DNA from: Promethearchaeota archaeon
GTDB lineage: Archaea; Asgardarchaeota; Lokiarchaeia; Sigynarchaeales; SOKP01
Length of the DNA: 5,800 nt
Assembly: GCA_030620005.1 (NCBI GenBank)
Contig: JAUXAJ010000304.1
Coordinates: 1-5,800 of the forward strand
Reading direction: 5' to 3'
Of the stretch, positions 1-5,575 are shown piece after piece (position 1 is the first letter of the stretch; each line of letters opens with the position of its first letter). The translations under genes were made by a program, and so were the position numbers. Below the pieces are notes generated by a model that saw only the letters and a list, made by a program, of their open reading frames with translations, searched no databases and had not been told where the DNA came from.

Positions 1-71
1 TATTTGTTTACGATTTAACGCCAGAAAAAACAAAAGAGCTCAAAGAGAAATTAAAAGAATTAAACCTATAA
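1..71 (+). CDS. C-terminal tail of a gene entering from the left
   Basis: A reading frame open from the window edge (first full codon at 3) ends at TAA 69-71. It gives 22 residues, FVYDLTPEKTKELKEKLKEL and then NL. The lysine/glutamate-rich stretch would form an amphipathic helix, a common way for a protein to end. It is followed at once by T-runs, which fits a true gene end. Too little remains to name a family, and the start lies outside the window. Confidence 0.5.
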   Translation, partial: FVYDLTPEKTKELKEKLKELNL

Positions 72-72
72 A

Positions 73-107
73 TTTTTTTATATTTTTTTAATTTCTGTTT
101 AATTTTT
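73..107 (+). terminator. T-run terminator after the left-edge gene
   Basis: Two seven-T runs (73-79 and 83-89) and a five-T run (103-107) begin two bases after the stop codon at 71, with no stable hairpin before them. Archaeal RNA polymerase terminates at such U-tracts without a stem-loop. The call rests on position and composition only. Confidence 0.5.
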
Positions 108-164
108 AAGTAATAAAAGGAACGAAATCTAACGATTTTAAGAAAACAAATCTAACTTTTATAA

Positions 165-332
165 GATGAACAACATTCATGTGAAAAAGTGGATGATTCT
201 TTACCAGATATGGTGGATGCCGGACTTAACTTCATTCACGCATTAAAGTCTGCTGCTGGCGTAGATTTAACAGATGTAAAAGAAACTTTAGGTGATCGAC
301 TCTGCTTTATGGGAGGATTGAATTCTCAATAA
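165..332 (+). pseudogene. Relic of a uroporphyrinogen-decarboxylase-superfamily protein (URO-D / MtaA-like)
   Basis: Between stops at 162-164 and 330-332, 55 codons read as an internal piece of a URO-D-fold protein. Key elements in order are HSCEKVDD near residue 4, LPDMVDAGLNFIHAL, AAGVDLTDVKE, and GDRLCFMGGLNS at the end. Family members have a HSCG-type segment, then a strand with a Q/K-x-x-AG turn, then a GDRL-x-F-x-GG strand, in the same order and spacing. In methylcobamide:coenzyme M methyltransferases (MtaA/MtbA) the H-x-C pair supplies zinc ligands, but many uncharacterised members share it. A full protein is about 340 residues. Here the first roughly 220-240 residues and the last 50-80 are missing, and no start codon or ribosome site precedes the piece. 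It is a dead fragment. The family is fairly sure; the original substrate is unknown. Confidence 0.8.
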
Positions 333-432
333 AAAGATACCACCTAATGCGCACATTATTACTATAAATAAAAGATCATGCAAAAACTTTAAATAAAAAT
401 CTATTAATTTGTGAAATGATTGTTTAAATGTG

Positions 433-510
433 AAAGGAGGTAAATAAAAATTGAATAAAAAAGGAGAAAAAATCAAAAAGTTAAATATCTTTCTATTATT
501 TTACAATTAA
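433..510 (+). other. Perfect Shine-Dalgarno sequence with a 19-codon TTG-started ORF
   Basis: AAAGGAGGT at 433-441 is a textbook ribosome-binding sequence, stronger than those of the two real genes downstream. Nine bases later TTG 451-453 opens a 19-codon frame (NKKGEKIKKLNIFLLFYN after the start) ending at TAA 508-510. It could be a small leader peptide or the orphaned 5' end of a gene whose body is gone. It could also be chance in A-rich sequence. The peptide is lysine-rich and then hydrophobic, resembling the first residues of a signal peptide or membrane anchor, but it stops too early to be one. Confidence 0.2.
481..488 (+). promoter_or_regulatory. Possible archaeal TATA box for the isomerase-kinase operon
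   Basis: TTAAATAT, preceded by a purine-rich stretch that could serve as the TFB-recognition element, resembles the archaeal TATA consensus. Transcription would then start near 505-515 and leave a short leader before GTG 543. The surroundings are so AT-rich that similar strings arise by chance, so this is a weak call. Confidence 0.25.
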
Positions 511-542
511 AAAAAATTTTATGAATAATTTTAATTTTTAAG

Positions 543-2051
543 GTGGATAGCGTTAAAATCGTAAAAATTGGGATGGTAATGTTCAATGACGAACGAGTTC
601 ATGCTCACAAGGATACGAATCCAATAAACCGACAGATTCTTGAAAATTGGAAGGAGATAATTGAGAACAATGTCAAATATAAAGATGGTTCTAATCCTGA
701 AATAGTGCTTGGAAGTGAAATTATTGTTTCGCCAAAATTAGCTCGTCAGATAGGGGAAGAACTTCATAATGCTGGTGTGAAAATTGTAATTATTGCACAT
801 AATACTTGGCATTACCCATACAATATTTGGCCTTTTATTAATACAGTTGGTAGAAATAAACCTATATTGCATTTATCAAATAATGATGGTTCTTTTCCTG
901 GCAATGTAGGTCTCTTAGCCCAAGATGGAGCCATGAGACAATGTGGCTTTAAAACGCATCGTATCGTGGGAGATATTAATGATAAAAAAACCCGACAAAA
1001 ACTCTTCTCTTGGATATATGCCGCTGAAGCATATGCTAGCATGCATAATCAAGTTTATGCCTCTTATGGTGAAATGTCAATGGGAATGGAAACTGGAAGA
1101 TTTCATTTAATACCGATAATTAAAACTTTAGGATTGTCGCTTCGAAGTCAAGATCAACTATTACTTATAGAGAAATCTAAAGAAGTAGACGAAGAAGAAG
1201 TTAATAAGGCGGTTAAATGGTTTGAAGGTTTATTGGGAGAACGCTTAAAATATGATGGAAAAGCTTTAACACCTGAGAAGTTAAAGAGACAAATTCGACT
1301 TTACCTTGCAATGAAAGCTCGGAATGAAGAGATGGGTTTCGATTTATGTGGAATTAAAGGACAAATTGAATTATCTACATGGTATTGTGTTGGAGACGTA
1401 GCTGAAATGATTAGCAACGATCCCTACGATTGGAATGGTTCAAAAGAACCAATAGTATGTTCAACGGAGGCAGATTCTTTTGCTGCGATAACAATGCAGA
1501 TATTAAAATATATTACTGGTGGTTTACCTTCCCTCTTCATGGATGTGAGGTTATATATTCCTGAGATGGATATATGGGATTTATGCAATTCAGGAAATCA
1601 TTCAAGTTGGTATGCCGAACAGAGTGATGATCCTAAAAAAAATTTTAAAAAAATTTCTTTTCATCCTGCTTTGGAAATGTATTTTCCAGGAGGAGGTGCT
1701 TCTGTCGAATTTGATGCTAAACCAAGTGAGATGACCTTCTGCAGGCTCGGTATTTGGGAAGAAAAAATATACATGACAATTATTCTTGGTGAATGCGTTG
1801 AATTGCCTGCTGAAAGAAGAAAAGAAATTAATCAAATGACTAATCCCACGTGGCCACATGTTCATGCCAAATTCAAATGTTCTTACGAAGAATTTATTAA
1901 TAACTTTCTATGTAATCATATTTTAGCCGTACCTGGAAATAAGGTTCAAGAATTAATATATTATTGTGAAATTGCGGGTGTAGCTCCAATTTTGCTTGGT
2001 GACGCTAAAAAAGAAAGAGAAGTTCCAATTTGGGAACAATTAGGAAAATAA
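543..2051 (+). CDS. L-fucose isomerase-family aldose-ketose isomerase
   Basis: This 502-residue cytosolic enzyme belongs to the L-fucose isomerase family, which interconverts an aldose (L-fucose, D-arabinose) and its ketose at a Mn2+ site. The metal-ligand regions are visible: STEADS with Glu309, LFMDVR with Asp334, and FLCNH with His459. By position these match Glu337, Asp361 and His528 of the E. coli enzyme. The motifs NPTWPH (434-439) and GNHSSWY (351-357) also fit the C-terminal domain. E. coli FucI has 591 residues, so this is one of the shorter homologues. Start: an in-frame stop at 522-524 precedes GTG 543, and the next Met codons (residues 11 and 13) lie inside the first beta strand, so GTG is preferred. 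No clear ribosome site lies upstream; AAGG overlaps the start. The kinase follows 24 bp later, implying co-transcription. The family is secure; the sugar is not, and no fuculose-phosphate aldolase is present. Confidence 0.9.
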   Translation: MDSVKIVKIGMVMFNDERVHAHKDTNPINRQILENWKEIIENNVKYKDGSNPEIVLGSEIIVSPKLARQIGEELHNAGVKIVIIAHNTWHYPYNIWPFINTVGRNKPILHLSNNDGSFPGNVGLLAQDGAMRQCGFKTHRIVGDINDKKTRQKLFSWIYAAEAYASMHNQVYASYGEMSMGMETGRFHLIPIIKTLGLSLRSQDQLLLIEKSKEVDEEEVNKAVKWFEGLLGERLKYDGKALTPEKLKRQIRLYLAMKARNEEMGFDLCGIKGQIELSTWYCVGDVAEMISNDPYDWNGSKEPIVCSTEADSFAAITMQILKYITGGLPSLFMDVRLYIPEMDIWDLCNSGNHSSWYAEQSDDPKKNFKKISFHPALEMYFPGGGASVEFDAKPSEMTFCRLGIWEEKIYMTIILGECVELPAERRKEINQMTNPTWPHVHAKFKCSYEEFINNFLCNHILAVPGNKVQELIYYCEIAGVAPILLGDAKKEREVPIWEQLGK

Positions 2052-2061
2052 ATAAATAAAT

Positions 2062-2066
2062 AAAGG
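2062..2066 (+). promoter_or_regulatory. Ribosome-binding site of the FGGY kinase
   Basis: AAAGG ends nine bases before ATG 2076, a normal distance. It decides between two close ATGs: the one at 2069 opens a frame that stops after four codons, so 2076 is the start. The spacer between the two genes also holds four AAAT units (2046-2061), which put several stop codons in a row after the isomerase. Confidence 0.55.
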
Positions 2067-2075
2067 TAATGAGAA

Positions 2076-3659
2076 ATGAGTGATGACTGTTTAATAGGAT
2101 GTGATATTGGGACATCCGGTACTAAATCGGTAGTAATGAATACTTCTGGTAAAGTGTTAGGCTCTCATTATATCGAATATCCATTAATTACCACAGGTCC
2201 TGATAAAGAGAAATTTCATATTGGCGTAATGGCGGAACATAGGCCTGAAGAAGACTACTGGTATGCGGTAAAAGAGACCATGAAGATTGCAATTAAAGAA
2301 GCAAAAAAAATAGATAAAAATTTTTCAGAAAAAGATGTTGTTGGCATAAGTGTTTCAGAATTATCTCCCGTATTAATTTTAGTTAACAAGGATCATGAAC
2401 CATTACAAAATGGACATATTTGGATGGATAGACGGGGAGTTGAGCAAGTAAAAGTTGTAGAAGATAAATTAGGATACGATCATGTATTTAAGAAATCCGC
2501 TAACTGCATAGATCCATATTTTGGCGTGATAAAGCTCCTGTGGGAAAAGAATAATCGCCCAAAATTATACGAAAAGGCTATTGCTTTTCTAAATGCCAAA
2601 GATTATGCGAATATGAAATTAACGGGAAATATTCACGTGAAAGATTATTCCAATTGTACGTTGGATGGTATCGTTTTTGATGCCGTGAAGAGAAAATGGG
2701 ATGAAGATGATATTGAAATACTTGGTCTGGATAGATCTAAATTCCCTGACGCTTTTGCTTGTGACGAAGTCATAGGGGAAATAAATGATCAAGCGTCAAA
2801 AGAGATTGGACTTCCAAGAGGAATACCCGTGGTGGCCGGAACAGTAGATTGTAATGCAGCTTGGATAGCTAATAAAGTCGTGGATGTAGGCGATAATTGT
2901 TTAGTAATGGGCACTGCAGGAGTATGGGGATGCGTGCACGAGGAACCCAAATTTACGGATAAAATGATTACTATCATTCATACTGCAGATTCAAGAAAGA
3001 AATACACAACTTTGGCGGCAATGGTAGCATGTGGATTTAACATGCGATGGTTCCGAGATCGGTTAGGCCAAGAAGAAATCAGGGAAGCAAAAAAAAGAGG
3101 AATTAATCCGTATCAGGTAATGGATGAAAAAGCTGAACTCGCTCCTTTAGGTTCCGAACGTCTAATTTTTCTTCCTTATTATATGGGGGAAAGAACACCT
3201 ATATGGGATACGGAAGCTCGAGGACTCTGGTTTGGACTCAGCGACCATCATACTAAAGCTCATATAATCAGGGCCATGATGGAAAGCGTTGGGTATGGAA
3301 TTAGACAATGTTATGAAATTACAAAGAATTCAGGATTGTATATTAATCCGACCATGATGTTAGGAGAAGGTGGAGCCAAATCTGCAATCTGGCGTCAAAT
3401 CATTTGCGATATTTGTAATGTAAAAGGCAAATTCATTACAGAAGCTTTAGGAGCTCCTGTTGGAGATGCGATTTGCGCTGGAGTTGGAGTTGGTCAATTC
3501 TCTGATTATAGCGTCGTAAAAAAATGGGATTCTCCCTATGAACTTATTGAACCTAACGAAAAAAATCATAAAAAGTATACGAAATTGTATGAAATATATT
3601 TAAAATTATATCCATCGAATAAAGGTTTATACAAGGAACTAGCTTTTATAGACCTTTAA
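2076..3659 (+). CDS. FGGY-family carbohydrate kinase, xylulokinase type
   Basis: This 527-residue cytosolic kinase of the FGGY family transfers the ATP gamma-phosphate to a sugar, most likely the ketose made by the isomerase just upstream. The two actin-like domains are complete. In order: GCDIGTSGTKS (8-18) is the phosphate loop; WMDRR (116-120) is a sugar-contact segment; and LNAKDYANMKLTG (172-184) is the xylulokinase-style KDY helix. AGTVDCNAA follows, with Asp258 as the probable catalytic base. Then comes the second FGGY signature over 383-403 (GLWFGL through AMMES), and GEGGAKSAIWRQI (430-442) is the adenosine-binding turn. Length is normal (xylulokinases about 490-530). ATG 2076 has a ribosome site. 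The gene is 24 bp behind the isomerase and ends in a T-run, so the pair looks like a complete operon. The KDY segment favours xylulokinase/fuculokinase-like over glycerol kinase. The exact substrate cannot be read from sequence. Confidence 0.92.
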   Translation: MSDDCLIGCDIGTSGTKSVVMNTSGKVLGSHYIEYPLITTGPDKEKFHIGVMAEHRPEEDYWYAVKETMKIAIKEAKKIDKNFSEKDVVGISVSELSPVLILVNKDHEPLQNGHIWMDRRGVEQVKVVEDKLGYDHVFKKSANCIDPYFGVIKLLWEKNNRPKLYEKAIAFLNAKDYANMKLTGNIHVKDYSNCTLDGIVFDAVKRKWDEDDIEILGLDRSKFPDAFACDEVIGEINDQASKEIGLPRGIPVVAGTVDCNAAWIANKVVDVGDNCLVMGTAGVWGCVHEEPKFTDKMITIIHTADSRKKYTTLAAMVACGFNMRWFRDRLGQEEIREAKKRGINPYQVMDEKAELAPLGSERLIFLPYYMGERTPIWDTEARGLWFGLSDHHTKAHIIRAMMESVGYGIRQCYEITKNSGLYINPTMMLGEGGAKSAIWRQIICDICNVKGKFITEALGAPVGDAICAGVGVGQFSDYSVVKKWDSPYELIEPNEKNHKKYTKLYEIYLKLYPSNKGLYKELAFIDL

Positions 3660-3663
3660 ATAA

Positions 3664-3675
3664 TTTTTTTTCTCT
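3664..3675 (+). terminator. T-run terminator of the isomerase-kinase operon
   Basis: Eight consecutive T (3664-3671) followed by CTCT begin five bases after the kinase stop. There is no hairpin, which is the archaeal pattern. It marks the 3' end of the intact operon and the start of decayed sequence. Confidence 0.5.
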
Positions 3676-3708
3676 AAAAGTAAGCATCCTAAATTTTGGA
3701 TTTTTATT

Positions 3709-4094
3709 GTAAAGTTTTGTGAAGTTATTGGTTTAGAACCAAAATATATCAACACATATATGGCTACTTGTTCTTATACTAATGAAGAGACTCCAATAAG
3801 TCGAATTAGATGGTGAAATATGGATATGACGATGAAAAAGGAAAGAGAGTAAAAATTCCAAGATTAACAATATTAAAAAATAGACAATTAATGCTAACTT
3901 TTCTTTTAGGTATTTACGATGGAGATGGGTCACTCGGTTTAAACAAATATGTAGGCGGTAAAATGACCATTTCTCCAAACATTGTATCTTCCGATAAGGG
4001 ATTTTTAATTCAATTAAAAGATTACTTTGATCTTAAATATGAATTATATTTACATAGTTATGAAAAATATGATTTTAAAAAGGAGCCTATTTGA
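3709..4094 (+). pseudogene. LAGLIDADG homing-endonuclease-like gene, frameshifted and truncated
   Basis: The diagnostic motif is FLLGIYDGDGS, encoded at 3900-3932. It aligns without gaps to LAGLIDADG, and the second Asp is the expected metal-binding acid at the cleavage site. Around it, a basic stretch (KGKRVKIPRLTILKNRQ) precedes the helix, and strands TISPNIVSSDKGFLIQLKDY follow, as in single-motif members. An ATG at 3810 would give 94 residues. The preceding frame also reads as protein (KFCEVIGLEPKYINTYM, then ETPISRIRW) until a TGA at 3814. Removing that break by one base, between TGG 3811-3813 and TAT 3819-3821, joins SRIRW to KYGYDDEKG. I infer one ancestral gene split by a one-base loss. 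It stops at 4092-4094, much shorter than a working enzyme, and overlaps the next ORF. The family is convincing from the motif. Whether it came from an intron, an intein or a free-standing gene cannot be told. Confidence 0.75.
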
Positions 4095-4389
4095 CTTTAA
4101 GACGAAGAAAAATGTTTTTTTTTACCTTCTCGTGTCAACCTGTTTAACATTTGTTGTTTATATCTTGGTAAATTACGCCCTTTCCTGGGTTCACGAACCA
4201 TCGCACGCTGTCGCGGTGATTTTAACCGGAGACATTGTAGTAGAAATTAAAGTAGGCATCTTGAGAGGGGGACAAATAACTTGGATTTGTACGAATCCGG
4301 AAAGCGTCCCGTTAGTATATTTATCAAGGAGTTTGGGAGCGATCGCTTTTTCCGCGTGCCTGCTGTACCTGCTTTGCTTTGCAGGATGA
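4069..4389 (+). pseudogene. HExxH membrane protein, M50 (site-2-protease)-like, 5' part of a broken gene
   Basis: From ATG 4069 this frame encodes about 106 residues. A basic N-terminus (LKRSLFDFKTKKN) leads into a long membrane helix (VFFYLLVSTCLTFVVYILVN). The motif WVHEPSHAVAVILTG follows, then a polar stretch (VGILRGGQITWICTNPE) and a second hydrophobic helix (LGAIAFSACLLYLLCF). HExxH at the end of a membrane helix, followed by small residues and LTG, is typical of M50 intramembrane zinc proteases. Both histidines and the catalytic Glu are intact. The frame stops at 4387-4389, right after the second helix, before the region where M50 enzymes carry their third zinc ligand. Protein-like sequence continues in other frames, so this is a frameshifted gene. 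The frame is open further upstream (TTG 4027, ATG 4060), but those starts overlap the homing-endonuclease relic more. No ribosome site fits any of them. Confidence 0.6.
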
Positions 4390-4850
4390 AAAAATTCGAC
4401 CATTCAATGGAGTTCTCAACTTTGTACATCGGAATAGGACACGAAATCTTGTTTGAAATAAAATATTCCAGATATAGATCCTTCTGCTGTCAGACATGGC
4501 TAACACGGTCCTATCTCGAGAGAAAGCCAGGGATTCTTTTGTTCTTTCAAAATTTTTAAGGATTAAAACGTTTTTAAACGTTTAAAACCAAAAGTGATCC
4601 TTTTGTTCTTTCAAAATCTTTAACGATTAAAACACTTATAATTCCAATAGTTCCGTATAACCCGATCTTAGCCTTCTTGCTGTCCTTAACGCGGTTAATC
4701 ATTGCCATGGACGGAGAAGAAAACCCTCTTGGAATCATTCAATTCGACAGACACAGGATCAAGAGCCGAATTGTCAGGATAGAGAGCGTTAATCAAGAGA
4801 TAAGAACTGCCATGCTTTCGCGGTTGACCTTCATCATTCCTTGCGAATAA
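4390..4850 (+). pseudogene. Degraded 3' remainder of the HExxH membrane gene, spread over three frames
   Basis: No single frame spans this stretch, but protein-like pieces follow one another. One is STLYIGIGHEILFEIKY in the frame of position 4386. A short piece with IPDIDPSAVRHG lies at about 4456-4500 in the frame of the HExxH ORF. Then SDMANTVLSREKARDSFVLS occurs at about 4490-4549. After the 42-bp repeat, a 90-codon open stretch runs from 4578 to TAA 4848-4850 with a hydrophobic segment (LIIPIVPYNPILAFLLSLTR) and a charged tail (FDRHRIKSRIVRIESVNQEI). The last two pieces both contain FVLSK, because the direct repeat duplicates it and shifts the frame. Removing the 64-bp offset would fuse them. 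I infer a single ancestral gene of very roughly 240 codons with several indels. The similar raised GC throughout supports common origin. No family was recognised in this part. Confidence 0.4.
4532..4637 (+). repeat. 42-bp imperfect direct repeat, two copies 64 bp apart
   Basis: Copies at 4532-4573 and 4596-4637 match at 37 of 42 positions by hand alignment without gaps. Mismatches are at 4535, 4554, 4560, 4570 and 4571 relative to the second copy. The 22-bp spacer is A/T-rich with nested AAACGTTT strings. Because the offset is not a multiple of three, the duplication changes the reading frame of the coding relic it lies in. It looks like an old local duplication rather than a mobile-element end: there are no terminal inverted repeats and no transposase nearby. 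Confidence 0.8.
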
Positions 4851-4882
4851 ATCGTGCTGGATCTTTAAGTTTCTAACCTTCC

Positions 4883-4903
4883 TTTTTTTGCTTTCTTTTT
4901 TTT
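4883..4903 (+). terminator. Pyrimidine/T-run terminator-like tract
   Basis: Seven T (4883-4889), then GCTTTC, then eight T (4896-4903) lie 33-53 bases after the stop at 4850. It would serve as a plus-strand archaeal terminator for the now-broken membrane gene, and it marks the return from raised GC to very AT-rich sequence. Confidence 0.4.
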
Positions 4904-5011
4904 AAAAATTATATTATTTTTTATAATCTTTTTATTTCACGCCCCAAGTCTTCCAATCTTAGCATTTTCTACGATTCATTTTGTGACAAATCCACGACTA
5001 ACCAAATCAAG

Positions 5012-5028
5012 TTAGATTTTTAATCTAA
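5012..5028. repeat. Perfect 7-bp inverted repeat with 3-base loop
   Basis: TTAGATT (5012-5018), TTT, AATCTAA (5022-5028). The stem is perfect but nearly all A-T. Its role is unknown. It could sit in the 3' untranslated region of the minus-strand gene ending at 5123. Confidence 0.45.
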
Positions 5029-5034
5029 TACTAC

Positions 5035-5060
5035 TTCAATGTTAGAGGAACATCATTGAA
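5035..5060. repeat. Inverted repeat TTCAATG...CATTGAA
   Basis: Arms 5035-5041 and 5054-5060 pair perfectly over 7 bp around a 12-base loop that holds a further possible ATGTT/AACAT pairing. It lies seven bases from the preceding hairpin. The two together could form a tandem stem-loop in a transcript, but neither strand shows a T-run directly after it, so it is not a standard terminator. Confidence 0.4.
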
Positions 5061-5122
5061 AATAGAATTAAGTTGAGAAGGATAAATATAAATATTTAAA
5101 TTTTCATTAAATTTACAAGGAA

Positions 5123-5545
5123 CTATATCCCTAATCTAATCATTTCACGATTCAAGTATAGTGATAATAATCCGCTTAATAAAAGAACAATGGCAAAAAT
5201 TAAAGACGAACTGATGAAAAGATAATCTGCCGTGATTTCTGGAATAATTATGTTCTTAATAGTTATTTTCTCTATTGAGATGATATCAATTCCAAATAGA
5301 AATATTATAGTGAAGATAAAAATTGAAGAAATTATTTGAACAATTCCTAAAATTAAGTTGATATTGTAAATAATTTTTAATTTCTGTTTTTCTAGTTGAA
5401 TAATTTGAGCATCCCCAAGAGTAATTGCGACTTTTTCCCTATCTACCTTTGAAACTACAAAATAAACCATTTCTTTTAACGGAATTAAATCAAATATGAT
5501 CGTGCCTATCGTGAAAATGCCGATAAATATTAAAATTCTTAACAA
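5123..5545 (-). CDS. Small three-helix membrane protein, unknown function
   Basis: From a TTG codon (5545-5543) this frame gives 140 residues, and I do not recognise a family. Three hydrophobic segments are visible: residues 2-22, about 60-88 and 108-131. Between the first two lies a charged loop (SKVDREKVAITLGD and QLEKQKLK). Codon use is extremely AT-rich: 11 of 60 bases in 5281-5340 are G or C, which suits an Ile/Leu-rich membrane protein in this genome. The start is doubtful. No ribosome site precedes the TTG, and the frame stays open 13 codons further up, to a TAA at 5587-5585, with plausible residues (YFISGFEDVFQ). No ATG or GTG occurs there. The protein may use a rare start, or its true N-terminus may have been cut off, since the GH88 relic on the other strand begins in that same stretch. 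It converges with the broken membrane gene to its left. Confidence 0.5.
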   Translation of the reverse strand: MLRILIFIGIFTIGTIIFDLIPLKEMVYFVVSKVDREKVAITLGDAQIIQLEKQKLKIIYNINLILGIVQIISSIFIFTIIFLFGIDIISIEKITIKNIIIPEITADYLFISSSLIFAIVLLLSGLLSLYLNREMIRLGI

Positions 5546-5575
5546 TACCAGTTGAAATACATCTTCGAATCCTGA

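Larger units (their letters stand above)
333..542 (+). other. AT-rich intergenic leader before the sugar operon
   Basis: No convincing gene is found in these 210 bases on either strand. The URO-D reading does not resume after its stop in any frame. The stretch contains an orphan Shine-Dalgarno sequence with a tiny ORF and a possible TATA element, both listed separately. It is the only place a promoter for the isomerase-kinase pair can lie, unless transcription comes through from upstream. Confidence 0.5.
4904..5122. other. AT-rich intergenic region with two hairpins
   Basis: No gene is seen on either strand here. It separates the plus-strand relic from the convergent minus-strand membrane gene. 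The only structure noticed is the pair of adjacent inverted repeats at 5012-5060, listed separately. Confidence 0.5.

Noticed and set aside
288..476. Minus-strand 62-codon open frame antisense to the URO-D relic and leader
   Set aside because: It is Phe/Leu/Ile-rich as expected from translating AT-rich DNA. It has no ribosome site and overlaps the convincing plus-strand relic.
2046..2061. Four AAAT units between isomerase and kinase
   Set aside because: It is a short simple-sequence run in an AT-rich spacer. It is outside coding sequence, so not a phase-variation switch of either frame, although its length could alter spacing.
3733..3978. Minus-strand 81-codon frame opposite the LAGLIDADG relic
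   Set aside because: It has no recognisable domain and lies antisense to the diagnostic LAGLIDADG motif.
4338..4347. Palindrome AGCGATCGCT, containing the cyanobacterial HIP1 octamer
   Set aside because: It is a single copy inside a coding relic of raised GC. HIP1 matters only when highly repeated, so one copy is chance.
4247..4559. Minus-strand frames opposite the HExxH membrane gene (within 4191-4506) and the plus-strand frame 4281-4559 taken as a single gene
   Set aside because: The minus-strand frames lie opposite well-conserved protein-like sequence. The plus frame is protein-like only over about 4386-4460; its start overlaps the HExxH frame, so it is treated as one piece of a broken gene.
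5209..5215. CTGATGA resembling a box C of an archaeal C/D guide RNA
   Set aside because: The first base does not fit RUGAUGA, no matching D box lies at a suitable distance, and it is antisense within a protein-coding frame.
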